From: Bacillota bacterium
Lineage (GTDB): Bacteria; Bacillota; Clostridia; Lachnospirales; Lachnospiraceae
Assembly: GCA_023411555.1 (NCBI GenBank)
Contig: JAEYOQ010000030.1
Coordinates: forward strand, 1 to 17,099
DNA: 17,099 nucleotides
Reading direction: 5' to 3'
Part shown: positions 1-7,975 of the stretch, piece after piece
How the letters are laid out: each line of letters opens with the position of its first letter
Position numbering within the stretch: the stretch's first letter is position 1
Program-made: the position numbers and the translations under genes
The notes under the pieces: model-generated
What the model was told of the DNA's origin: nothing
The model's database searches: none
What the model saw: only the letters and a program-made list of their open reading frames with translations

Positions 1-2
1 TT

Positions 3-137
3 GCCTCAAGTGAACGAAGACACCTTAGAAGTGCTAGTAAACTGGAACCGGCTTTTCAAAAGGGTATCCCATTATCTGAAGTCCTGTCAGCAACCGTGCC
101 TAGAATGATACAGCGAAAAACATTCAAATCAGGTTAA
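3..137 (+). CDS. C-terminal tail of an unrecognised protein (5' end outside window)
   Basis: The third forward frame is open from the window edge to a TAA at 135-137, giving 44 residues that end in PRMIQRKTFKSG. The peptide is basic, has no hydrophobic segment and has ordinary codon use for this window. Frame 1 is also open, but only to about base 108, so the choice of frame is not certain. I do not recognise the family. No terminator-like hairpin follows the stop. The 290 bases between here and the next gene contain a 50-codon frame with one hydrophobic segment (169-321) that lacks a ribosome binding site, and nothing else I can support. Confidence 0.3.
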   Translation, partial: ASSERRHLRSASKLEPAFQKGIPLSEVLSATVPRMIQRKTFKSG

Positions 138-427
138 TATTGAAAATATTTCATCTTGATGGTAATATATGTATGGAAAGCGGTTAAGAACTATCTTTTA
201 TGATTTCCATTGTATTATGATATTTTTGTGTATAGCAATGGGAACGGCTATGGTGTTGGAAAGTTCAAAGATAAGCGAAAGCTTAAGAAAAAATATTTCT
301 ATTAAAGGATATTACGAATGATAATGCTTATTCGATTATATTTGGTGGTTTAAAGAGCTAGAAGATAAATAGATGATGACTTGTAAATAATTATGTACAA
401 GAGAAGATTATGAAAATGAGGATTATG

Positions 428-2530
428 ATGAAAGCATACCAGATGAAAATTGTAATCAAAAATTCAAAGCCACCTATTTGGAGAAGGTGTATTATTCCGG
501 CAGGCATTACATTCTCACAGCTTAGTATAATATTGAATAAGATTATGGGGTGGTCGGGAAATCATTTATCAGAGTTTGAATTTTATCATTTAAAACTCCA
601 GATTAGGGAAGATGATGATATATGTGAATTTGTCCCGCTGTGGGATTATGATTTATTAGATTCTTCAAAAACATTCATTAATGAATACATGGAAAAACAG
701 GAGTGGTTTACCTATACCTATGATTTCGGTGATGATTGGCAGCATAGGGTTACCATTGAGAATATTATTGAAGATTATCCGTATAACTATCCTCAGGTAA
801 TAAAGTTTAAAGGTGATTGTCCGATAGAGGATTGTGGTGGTATTGAGGGATATTATGAATGCATCGATGTGATTGAAGACACAGATAATCCTGAAAGCGC
901 TGAACGGAGAGCATGGGCGGAGTATCAGGGCTATGGATTTGACTATGACATGGATGAAGTAAACGAGGATTTAAAAGAGAGCTGCTATGTTATCTTGGGT
1001 AAGGGTGATAGACGTAAGCAGCGAGAAATCTATGACGATATGCTTGACGGAAAGATGGGATTAAACGGATCAAAGACAGCGAAAAACAAAGAACCGAAGT
1101 TACAGTCAGAGAGACAAAAAAGAGAGGCTATGCTACAGCAAATAGTAGATATGGCTATGTCACGGGATGAAAATCAGTCACTATTGGATAAAGCCAAGAA
1201 AGGCAAAGGGGGCTATTCAGAGGAGTTATATGAAGAGGATTTTATCCGGTCAGAAGTAATGAAGTATATTGAAGAGCTACTATCATATGATAGTCAGAAA
1301 AGTAAATTACAATTAGTAGACTTGTTGAACTCATATAGCAAAGAAGATCTGAAAGAAATAGCGTATATTTATCAATTAAGAAAGATCTCATCGCTTAGGA
1401 AACCAGAGCTGGCAAAGCTACTAAGTGAACAAATGCTTATGCCAGAGACACTAAAAGAAGCCTTTCTTGCTTTACGGGATGATGAGATTGATGCATTTGA
1501 AAGAGCAATCGATTATGAGGAAATCTATTATATGAAAGATATAGAGATGGAATTATTCCAAAATCTTATCAATATTGGATATATCGGTGTTCGAATGGAT
1601 AATCAGGTCGAGGTACCGGAAGATGTAATCAAGGTGTACAAGCAAGTGAATACCAATGCATTTAAAAACTTGCAAAAGCGAATTAGTTGGCTAATAGCAT
1701 GCTTTGACGTAGCAAGCTGGTTTTACGGAGCAGTTCCTGTGGATGTTATGGTGAAGCTTTTTAATCAAAGAAAAGATTTAAAGACGGACAAGCGTGCTTT
1801 GCTGGAGGATTATGAAAAGATTCCGCAAGTTCATAAGGATTTCATTCTGATTAATGATTTATTTGTCCATATAAATTTACTAGAAGACGATAATTATGTA
1901 TACTTGATGCAAAATCAAGGAAATAAGGATTACTATATTCCTATGGTAGATGAGATCAAAGACCTTACAACGAATAACTTTATTACAAACGATCCTTGTG
2001 TTGAAGAACTTATGGAGTATTTTATCCATGATCTCGATGTTCCGGAAGAAGAGGCAAAAGTAGTTACCAGAACTATTTGGCAAGAGATAAATGAAGGATG
2101 CGATATGCATGATGTATTCGATCTGATCAATGATAATGGGATTTGCTTTAATAGTGATAATGATATATATGAATTTGTCCCTATTTTGAACAAGTTCTGG
2201 AATAATACACGTATGCTATTGAATAGAGGCTTTACACCAAGTGAGCTTATTAAAGATCAAAAGAAGCATATACATCCAAAAGGACAAGGTAATAGGCCGA
2301 CGATAATTCCTGGCAGCAGTTCGGCTGCAAAGCTGTTAATGGAAGGAAAGGAGCATATTGAAAAGCTTGGCTTCCCCATTGATTTCGACGCTAATGCAAA
2401 AGAAATACCTGTCTATTCAATGTCATCAGGTATTGATGGATCAATAGAAATGAAGATGAAAAAGATATATCCGAATGATCCATGCCCATGTGGAAGTGGA
2501 AAGAAATATAAGAAATGCTGTGGGAGGTAG
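428..2530 (+). CDS. PRiA4b ORF-3-like / SEC-C motif protein, 700 aa
   Basis: Residues 1 to about 185 match the plasmid pRiA4b ORF-3-like fold (PF07929): the opening MKAYQMKIVIKNSKPPIWRR, then YTYDFGDDWQHRV near 96-108 and a CPIEDCGG segment near 131-138. The last 20 residues are a SEC-C motif with the ligands CPCGSGKKYKKCC, expected to bind zinc. Between them lie about 480 residues I cannot assign; a helical stretch (KLQLVDLLNSYSKEDLKEIA and following) resembles a short SAP/Rho-N-type helical module. There is no signal peptide or membrane segment, so it is probably cytoplasmic. The start was placed at 428 because family members begin with MKAYQ and GAGG at 418-421 is six bases upstream; ATG codons at 410 and 425 are alternatives. 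The biochemical function of this architecture is unknown. It stands alone, tail to tail with the histidine kinase gene, and shows no clear link to the sugar genes. Confidence 0.85.
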   Translation: MKAYQMKIVIKNSKPPIWRRCIIPAGITFSQLSIILNKIMGWSGNHLSEFEFYHLKLQIREDDDICEFVPLWDYDLLDSSKTFINEYMEKQEWFTYTYDFGDDWQHRVTIENIIEDYPYNYPQVIKFKGDCPIEDCGGIEGYYECIDVIEDTDNPESAERRAWAEYQGYGFDYDMDEVNEDLKESCYVILGKGDRRKQREIYDDMLDGKMGLNGSKTAKNKEPKLQSERQKREAMLQQIVDMAMSRDENQSLLDKAKKGKGGYSEELYEEDFIRSEVMKYIEELLSYDSQKSKLQLVDLLNSYSKEDLKEIAYIYQLRKISSLRKPELAKLLSEQMLMPETLKEAFLALRDDEIDAFERAIDYEEIYYMKDIEMELFQNLINIGYIGVRMDNQVEVPEDVIKVYKQVNTNAFKNLQKRISWLIACFDVASWFYGAVPVDVMVKLFNQRKDLKTDKRALLEDYEKIPQVHKDFILINDLFVHINLLEDDNYVYLMQNQGNKDYYIPMVDEIKDLTTNNFITNDPCVEELMEYFIHDLDVPEEEAKVVTRTIWQEINEGCDMHDVFDLINDNGICFNSDNDIYEFVPILNKFWNNTRMLLNRGFTPSELIKDQKKHIHPKGQGNRPTIIPGSSSAAKLLMEGKEHIEKLGFPIDFDANAKEIPVYSMSSGIDGSIEMKMKKIYPNDPCPCGSGKKYKKCCGR

Positions 2531-2553
2531 CTTACCCCTCAACAAAGTTGTAC

Positions 2554-2603
2554 GCGAGAATGCCTTTTCTATCAGTGCTAGTGGATAGTGGGGGCGTTCT
2601 CGC
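2554..2603. terminator. Nested hairpin between convergent genes, possible bidirectional terminator
   Basis: The arms GCGAGAATGCC (2554-2564) and GGCGTTCTCGC (2593-2603) pair over 11 positions with one G-T pair, and enclose a second small stem, CTATC with GATAG. The hairpin sits between the stops of two convergent genes, where a terminator is expected. There is no T-run on either strand, so it may instead be a dispersed repeat. A second, weaker pair, TCCCTCC with GGAGGGA, lies nearer the kinase stop at roughly 2648-2697. Confidence 0.45.
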
Positions 2604-2700
2604 TTATATGATGGACGTTAGCTGTCGAGTATGAAGCGAGTTTGTCTCCCTCCCCTCATAGTATCATAAAATCCCGTGGAAGCAGGTGGAGGGAAATGTC

Positions 2701-4494
2701 TCATTGCTTCTGTTCTATCGGTAGTCTCACGATTACCTTTGTTCCTGAATTATGTTTGCTTTGAATTTCAAGTCCGAATTCATCTCCATATTTTATCTTG
2801 ATTCTCTTATTTACATTTCTAAGACCAATGCTGCTAAATGAATTGTTTCGATCATTGATGTAATCATTTAAGTCTTTTAATAAGGGATCTGTCATTCCTT
2901 TGCCGTTATCCTCAATTTCAAAAATAAGCAGGTTTGTGTCTTGTTTATAGCCAGTGATTATAATTTTGCCACCGGAACGGATATCCTTCATTCCATGATA
3001 GATCGCATTTTCCACAACTGGCTGTAATATGAGCTTAATAATGTACAGAGAATATAGTTCGGGATCTACTTGAATGGATATCGTATATACCGAATGGAAG
3101 CGAATATGCTGCAAATAGATATATTTTTCAAGGTTGTCCAGTTCTTCTTTCACTGTTACTTCTTCTTTGGTTTTATTGATTCCATATCGTAGTATGCTTC
3201 CTAGATTCGCCGCCATTTCTGAGGTGGTATCATCGTCATGTATGATTGCCATCATACTGATAGACTCTAAGGTATTATAAATGAAATGAGGATTAATCTG
3301 GGATTGAAGCATTTGGAGTTCCAACTCACTTTGCCTAATTTGCTCTACATAAACCTCATGAATTAGACTATTGATTTTACTTGTCATCGAATTGAAGGAC
3401 TGTGCTAAGGTACCGATTTCATCCTTACTGTTAACATTAATCTTAATATTGAAGTCCCCATTTTCTGCATACTTCATCAAGGACGCAAGCTTTTTCAGCG
3501 GATGAACAATCTGTGAAGAGACAAGGAATACTAACAATAAGGAGACTGCAACTAATACAGTGATAACCAATAGGGTAGTATTCTTCATGCTTTGTAAATC
3601 ATGGAACATCTCTTCATGAGGGATTAAACTGATCATTCTCCAGCCACTGTAATCCGATAATAGAGAAGACGACATATACTTTTGGCCGTTTATCTGAATC
3701 GTTGTTTCATCACCCGGTGTATTCCAGTCAATTTCCAATATGTCGCTGGACGCAAGAGAGGCAATATTCTCCTCTTGTGTATCATAGATAACGTAATCAT
3801 CATGTAATATGATAACGCGGTGGTTTTTGCTTATTTTCATATTTTCGCAAACTTCTCTAAAATAATCCGTTCGGGTGACGACTACAAGAATGCCTTCTAC
3901 TTTACTGTTTATAAAACTAACAATACCTCTAGAGACACCGAATACGTAAACAGGATTCTTTTCATGGGATACATAGGGAAGCTCATAGGTATCCAGAATG
4001 ATTGGTTTTCCAAATAAATTAATACTTTCTTGAAACCAGGGCTGATTGGCCGGGTTCATGATTTTATATACGGGCGTACGAACCTTGTAATCACCGATAC
4101 CAGATAAATTATAGACATAGCATGCTTCTACGTTGTGCTTATATGCAAATATTTCTTCAAACATTTGCTCGCTCATTACTTGAAAATCTCGGGTAATACT
4201 ACCGGTTTCATTAAAACGCTCAAGATGTCGAAGAAAGGATTTATCCTCTTGTTTATATGTAAGAGGAATTTTGGTGATATTTGCAATATCAGTCAGATAA
4301 TCATCGATTTTACTCATTGCCTGATGATTCGTCTGATCAACCGTACTATAGATTGAATGCTTCTTTTCGTTAGAAAAGGTCATAAAATTGGTGATGGGTA
4401 TAGCCATCATTGCGATAAATAGAGAAATAATGATGGAGGATAAACGAAAAAATATGGATTTATTATTATAGATCGACAGTAGTTTTTTTATCAT
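2701..4494 (-). CDS. YesM-type membrane sensor histidine kinase, 597 aa
   Basis: This kinase would autophosphorylate on a histidine when an extracellular ligand is sensed and pass the phosphate to a response regulator. It has a first membrane segment (about 14-36), a roughly 270-residue extracytoplasmic sensor region of Cache-like length, a second membrane segment (about 306-330), a HAMP linker (about 331-380), and the His_kinase motif QSQINPHFIYNTLE with H403. The ATPase domain shows the N-box VVENAIYHG (N496), the G1 box EDNGKG (528-533) and SIGLRN (555-560). All catalytic motifs are intact. The frame is open 34 codons further upstream, but I chose the ATG at 4494: the protein then begins with a normal cytoplasmic end and membrane segment, and GAGAGG lies about 11 bases upstream, a rather long spacing. 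The probable partner is the divergent AraC-type regulator. Ligand inferred from neighbours: mannan-derived oligosaccharides. Confidence 0.93.
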   Translation of the reverse strand: MIKKLLSIYNNKSIFFRLSSIIISLFIAMMAIPITNFMTFSNEKKHSIYSTVDQTNHQAMSKIDDYLTDIANITKIPLTYKQEDKSFLRHLERFNETGSITRDFQVMSEQMFEEIFAYKHNVEACYVYNLSGIGDYKVRTPVYKIMNPANQPWFQESINLFGKPIILDTYELPYVSHEKNPVYVFGVSRGIVSFINSKVEGILVVVTRTDYFREVCENMKISKNHRVIILHDDYVIYDTQEENIASLASSDILEIDWNTPGDETTIQINGQKYMSSSLLSDYSGWRMISLIPHEEMFHDLQSMKNTTLLVITVLVAVSLLLVFLVSSQIVHPLKKLASLMKYAENGDFNIKINVNSKDEIGTLAQSFNSMTSKINSLIHEVYVEQIRQSELELQMLQSQINPHFIYNTLESISMMAIIHDDDTTSEMAANLGSILRYGINKTKEEVTVKEELDNLEKYIYLQHIRFHSVYTISIQVDPELYSLYIIKLILQPVVENAIYHGMKDIRSGGKIIITGYKQDTNLLIFEIEDNGKGMTDPLLKDLNDYINDRNNSFSSIGLRNVNKRIKIKYGDEFGLEIQSKHNSGTKVIVRLPIEQKQ

Positions 4495-4567
4495 GAATGA
4501 TTTATCCTCTCGTTTGCAAGAATTGATGTATCCCAAGATTAGGTTATATGAGGTATTATTTGCAATT

Positions 4568-4596
4568 ATTGTACAAAATAGAAGTTGTAAAGGCAA
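4568..4596 (-). promoter_or_regulatory. Promoter of the histidine kinase gene
   Basis: On the minus strand TTGCCT (4596-4591) is followed after 17 bases by TACAAT (4573-4568). Transcription would begin near 4561, giving a leader of about 67 bases. The -35 element directly abuts the -35 element of the divergent regulator promoter. Confidence 0.5.
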
Positions 4597-4613
4597 GTGT
4601 TATCTATTATAAT
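4585..4613 (+). promoter_or_regulatory. Promoter of the response regulator gene
   Basis: TTGTAA (4585-4590), a 17-base spacer and a perfect TATAAT (4608-4613) make a good sigma-A-type promoter. Transcription would begin near 4620, about 45 bases before the ATG. The strong match suggests basal, activator-independent expression. Confidence 0.65.
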
Positions 4614-4664
4614 TAATTTCTCTCAGGTAACAAGTGACTCAAGGCAGTAAGAGTGGAGGAAAAT

Positions 4665-6230
4665 ATGAATATTTTCATAGCAGATGATGATGAGATAATT
4701 AGAAGAGGATTACGAAGTATTATTGAAAAAAGTAAACTTAATTGTACTATTGTCGGTGAAGCTTCTGATGGAGAACTAGCACTCCAATCCATGGAGCAGT
4801 GTGATAAAGTAGATTTACTAATCACTGATATTCGTATGCCAGTCATGGATGGCTTGGAGTTGATTAAGAGAGTCAAAGAACGTTACCTACTAACGAAAGT
4901 GATTGTTTTAAGTGGTTATGACGATTTCAAATATATTCGGAATGCATTTGTGGATGGTGCAGTGGATTATCTCCTGAAGCCGATCAATAAAAATCAACTG
5001 ATTGAGGTTATAAAGAAGACTCAAGATGATCTTGAACAGGATGCTAAGAAGGAAAATTATCGGAAGGAAAGCCATCAGCTATTAGTTGCCAATACCTTAT
5101 CGCAAATATTCCATACACCAATCCAAAATAAAGAGGAAGAAGAAAAAACACTTAGTAAGATTGAGTTGAATTTGGACAAGAGATATTATTTTGTGATGAT
5201 ATGCCGGATTGATAATTTTTATAAGCAAAAGATGGAGCGAATGGAATATGAAGGAGCCTTAGATTCCATTTGCTCTAAAATGGAATCTAAGGTAGAAAGA
5301 AACGATTCCTTTTTAATGTTGCAGTATATTAATAATACGGAAATTGTTTTCTTCGTTTACTCTGAAAAAGAATTAAATGTTAGCTTGATATCGGAGCAGA
5401 TATATACAGAAGTTTGCGGTGTAGGCTTGGAGGATACTACCTATACCCTTGGTGTCGGTAATATGTATTATGGGCTTCATAATACCAAGATAGCTTATCA
5501 GGAAGCACAAAAAGCAGCGGATGCCAGGTTCTACTTAGGGAAAGGCAATCGCATTGAATACAAGGAGATTGCCACAAAAATAATTGATTTTAACTATAAC
5601 CTAGAGCCTAGCATCAATAAGATCGTTCAAAATATTGTACTTTATGATTATATCGGGTCGAAAAGGATTATGGACCAAATATTTATTGATCTATGCTATA
5701 TAGATCCATCCAAGTTTCGAAGATATATGAAAGATATGATTGAACTTCTAATACTTCAGATAAAGGATTTTCAAGAGGCGATACATTCTTGTGCCCATGA
5801 TTATGTCTTCTTTTTGGATAATATTGATACTTACAATGAGCTTAAAACTTATATGAATCACATTATTAAGGATGCGATTGAATTTATTAAAAACGAAAGA
5901 GAAAAGAGAAGCAAAATTAGAATAGAGCTTGCCAAGAAATATATATCAGAAAATTATAAAGAAAACATAACCTTAAATGATGTTGCTGATCATGTGGAAT
6001 TGAATGCCTCTTACTTTAGTAACCTATTTAAGACGGAAGTGGGAACTAATTTTTCGGATTATTTATTGGAGGTCCGGATGCAGGAGGCAAGAAGATTATT
6101 ACGGGATCCTACCATAAAGGTATATGAGATTGGACGTATGGTTGGTTATGAGGATGCAGTATCGTTTGGAAGAGCATTTAAAAAGAAGGTAAGTATGTCG
6201 CCGAAGGAGTATCGAAATACTGTTTATTAG
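4665..6230 (+). CDS. YesN-type response regulator with AraC-family DNA-binding domain, 521 aa
   Basis: Residues 1-120 are a receiver domain: acidic cluster DDDE (7-10), phosphoacceptor D55 in LLITDIRMP, and conserved lysine K105 in YLLKP. Residues about 165-300 resemble the GGDEF-like middle region of YesN proteins. Residues about 418-521 are an AraC/XylS DNA-binding domain with two helix-turn-helix units (NDVADHVELNASYFSNLFK and, later, VYEIGRMVGYEDAVSFGRAFKK). Such regulators usually activate transcription of sugar-uptake genes after phosphorylation by a YesM-type kinase. An upstream GTG at 4653 is in frame, but it forms part of the GGAGG ribosome binding site (4655-4659) serving the ATG at 4665, so 4665 was chosen. 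It is divergent from the kinase and lies just upstream of the first GH130 gene. It is the natural candidate to bind the shared promoter boxes described below (inference). No convincing terminator follows the stop. Confidence 0.94.
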   Translation: MNIFIADDDEIIRRGLRSIIEKSKLNCTIVGEASDGELALQSMEQCDKVDLLITDIRMPVMDGLELIKRVKERYLLTKVIVLSGYDDFKYIRNAFVDGAVDYLLKPINKNQLIEVIKKTQDDLEQDAKKENYRKESHQLLVANTLSQIFHTPIQNKEEEEKTLSKIELNLDKRYYFVMICRIDNFYKQKMERMEYEGALDSICSKMESKVERNDSFLMLQYINNTEIVFFVYSEKELNVSLISEQIYTEVCGVGLEDTTYTLGVGNMYYGLHNTKIAYQEAQKAADARFYLGKGNRIEYKEIATKIIDFNYNLEPSINKIVQNIVLYDYIGSKRIMDQIFIDLCYIDPSKFRRYMKDMIELLILQIKDFQEAIHSCAHDYVFFLDNIDTYNELKTYMNHIIKDAIEFIKNEREKRSKIRIELAKKYISENYKENITLNDVADHVELNASYFSNLFKTEVGTNFSDYLLEVRMQEARRLLRDPTIKVYEIGRMVGYEDAVSFGRAFKKKVSMSPKEYRNTVY

Positions 6231-6314
6231 GTCACAGTAAAAGGATTAATTACTAACAGCAGGTTTTTGTCACTCATAACATATAGTTGGTGGTTGGATA
6301 CACAAAGCCAAAGA

Positions 6315-6370
6315 ATTGTATATAAATACAAAGTGGTGCAATTAATTTTGATATCTGATTATGATATCAT
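6315..6370 (+). promoter_or_regulatory. Operator box and extended -10 promoter of the first GH130 gene
   Basis: TTGTATATAAATACAAA (6316-6332) contains the inverted repeat TTGTAT-N4-ATACAA and is followed by GTGGTGCAATTAA. The -10 element TATCAT (6365-6370) is preceded by TG and one base, an extended -10, while no good -35 is present. That is typical of an activator-dependent promoter. Transcription would start near 6377, leaving a 25-base leader that carries the AAGGAG site at 6389-6394. The same layout occurs before the binding-protein gene and the third operon. Confidence 0.6.
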
Positions 6371-6401
6371 ACAGGAAATATCTATTATAAGGAGTGTTGG
6401 A

Positions 6402-7610
6402 ATGAAAAAACCAGTAATTCGATATTCAAAGGAACCTGTCATTGTACCTCAACTTGGTTGTAGCTGGGCAGATACTATGGTGTTAAATCCGGCAATCGTA
6501 AAGGATCCGGAGTCGAATATAATTCACATGTTATTTAGGGCAACAGGACCTTGGCCACAGAAAAATCTAAGGGGATTATCCGATCCATATCCGATTTTTT
6601 TAGGATATGCAAGTAGTGAGGATAACGGGGAGACTTGGGATGTAGATTTTAGCAGACCGGCATTAGCACCGGCGTTAGAATATGAAATGGATAAAATGTA
6701 TGTCATTGATGACCAGGGTAATAAAGTCGTTAATCATGCCAATGGCTGCATCGAAGATCCTAGAATTTTTACTGTGGAGGGAGAGTACTTTTTAACGACT
6801 GCTTGTCGTATGTTTCCGCCGGGACCTTACTGGGAAGGGGATAAGAGAAGGGACAATCTACCGGATTGGGCTATGAAGGAAGATAATCCCTTTGGCACAG
6901 CAGCCTATAAAAATGATACTACCACCGTATTGTTTAAATTAGATCTTGATAAGTTAAGGGTAAAGGACTATGATCATGCTTTTCAATATGTATGTACCTT
7001 AACGGATGGTAATCTTACCGATAACAGAGATGTATTTTTCTTCCCCCAAAAGATGATGATTAATGGAAGGCTACAATATGTGATGCTTCATAGGCCGGAT
7101 GAGCCGGATAAATTTGAAGTAGGTAAGGGAATTCATAAGCCCTCCATGTTCTTAGCCGCAGCAGATAATTTCAGAGATTTTGTAACCGATAGGGCAACTC
7201 ACGAATTATTGGCAGTAGGCATTTTTGACTGGGAGGAGGAAAGAATTGGTGCAAGCTTTCCTCCCATTCAATTAAACAATGGAGAGTGGCTAGTTTCCTA
7301 TCATGGTAAGCGATTACCTGAGTTTGGATATACGCAATCATTTATGATTTTAAAGGAGCAGGAGAATGGTTTTCCTAAAATCATACATCGATGCTCTGCA
7401 AGGTTAATTTATGCGAAACAGGACTGGGAATTGCCGGACAAATTTGCCTGCCCTTGTATCTTTACAACAGGTGGAATAGTTAAGGATGATGAATTAATTA
7501 TGTCTTATGGAGCAGCAGATCAAAAGGTGGGAATCGCCTGGGCTTATTTTGATGAAATTGTAGATTATATCCGTACCTTTGATTCAAAAGGCGATCAAAC
7601 TGGGATTTAA
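6402..7610 (+). CDS. GH130 family glycoside phosphorylase, specificity unknown, 402 aa
   Basis: GH130 enzymes are five-bladed beta-propellers, mostly phosphorylases that release mannose 1-phosphate from beta-mannosides. Visible family features are the candidate proton-donor aspartate in IEDPRIF (D119), a phosphate-site-like run of R209, FFFPQK (212-217) and LHRP (229-232), H301 in VSYHGK, and the closing MSYGAADQKVGIAWA. Retention of these basic residues favours phosphorylase over hydrolase. It has long insertions (about 135-170 and 235-265) absent from the other GH130_2 protein here, and it does not resemble either downstream GH130 closely, so its substrate is open. Candidates are another beta-mannoside linkage or a longer glucomannan oligosaccharide. 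The frame is open 45 codons further 5', but the ATG at 6402 has AAGGAG seven bases upstream and starts the recognisable domain. The extra region is the promoter. No signal peptide: cytoplasmic. It is transcribed alone, ending at the terminator at 7693. Confidence 0.85.
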   Translation: MKKPVIRYSKEPVIVPQLGCSWADTMVLNPAIVKDPESNIIHMLFRATGPWPQKNLRGLSDPYPIFLGYASSEDNGETWDVDFSRPALAPALEYEMDKMYVIDDQGNKVVNHANGCIEDPRIFTVEGEYFLTTACRMFPPGPYWEGDKRRDNLPDWAMKEDNPFGTAAYKNDTTTVLFKLDLDKLRVKDYDHAFQYVCTLTDGNLTDNRDVFFFPQKMMINGRLQYVMLHRPDEPDKFEVGKGIHKPSMFLAAADNFRDFVTDRATHELLAVGIFDWEEERIGASFPPIQLNNGEWLVSYHGKRLPEFGYTQSFMILKEQENGFPKIIHRCSARLIYAKQDWELPDKFACPCIFTTGGIVKDDELIMSYGAADQKVGIAWAYFDEIVDYIRTFDSKGDQTGI

Positions 7611-7692
7611 TGAAGAATTTGTTGCAACAATCTTGTAGATACTATTTCAAATAGATGTGCAATATTAAGAAATATGAATTAGTAAAATCATT

Positions 7693-7734
7693 GAAGAGCC
7701 GCTGTGTAATATACAATACACCGGCTCTTCTTTT
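7693..7734 (+). terminator. Rho-independent terminator after the first GH130 gene
   Basis: GAAGAGCCG (7693-7701) pairs perfectly with CGGCTCTTC (7722-7730), the loop holds a further GTGT/ACAC pair, and TTTT follows. It ends the single-gene GH130 unit and separates it from the importer operon. Confidence 0.85.
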
Positions 7735-7859
7735 CGATACATGCTTCATATAAGCTCTGCAAAACGGAATTGCTTGATGATATGCTTCATAAAAACTGGC
7801 GATGCTAACTTCTTATATGTGATTATGTCCTTCGTTAATGTTAAAATTCATCTAAAGAT

Positions 7860-7914
7860 ATGTACAGAAATCCAAAAAACGGTTGTTTCAAACACTCTAA
7901 AATTCATGTATCAT
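7860..7914 (+). promoter_or_regulatory. Degenerate operator box and -10 of the importer operon
   Basis: ATGTACAGAAATCCAAA (7860-7876) matches the box before the first GH130 gene at 13 of 17 positions. It begins exactly 49 bases before a TATCAT -10 element (7909-7914), the same phase as the other two promoters. TATCATACAG is identical at this -10 and at 6365-6374. The -35 region is weak. Transcription would start near 7921, giving a leader of about 55 bases. Confidence 0.5.
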
Positions 7915-7975
7915 ACAGTTATGAGTTGCAACTCGAAATCAAGATACTATTAATTATTATATGGGAGATGTTTAA

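Larger units (their letters stand above)
7611..7975 (+). other. Gene-free stretch before the importer operon
   Basis: These 365 bases hold the terminator at 7693-7734, the proposed promoter at 7860-7914, and a perfect 12-base palindrome GAGTTGCAACTC (7923-7934) just downstream of the expected transcription start. The string ATGCTTCATA occurs twice, near 7741 and 7781. A 70-codon frame at 7741-7953 has no ribosome binding site, is rich in Cys, Lys and Ser in no recognisable pattern, and overlaps the promoter; I do not regard it as a gene. Confidence 0.6.

Noticed and set aside
169..321. 50-codon frame starting MYGKRLRTIF with one hydrophobic segment
   Set aside because: No ribosome binding site before the ATG, no recognisable family and no clear promoter; a small membrane peptide is possible but not supported.
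4495..4596. 34-residue upstream extension of the histidine kinase
   Set aside because: It would cover the kinase's own promoter and is polar/cysteine-containing sequence unlike a kinase N-terminus; the ATG at 4494 gives a normal layout.
6267..6401. N-terminal extension of the first GH130 reading frame
   Set aside because: It is translated from the promoter region; AAGGAG sits just before the ATG at 6402, and the conserved domain starts there.
7636..7671. TTGTAGATAC...GTGCAATATTAA after the first GH130 stop, resembling the shared box
   Set aside because: Internal spacing differs by four bases, no -10 follows at the right distance, and it precedes a terminator.
7752..7772. Possible cre site around TGCAAAACGG
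   Set aside because: Extra base inside the core and several mismatches to the consensus.
7741..7953. 70-codon open frame before the binding-protein gene
   Set aside because: No ribosome binding site, odd composition, and it overlaps the proposed promoter box and -10.
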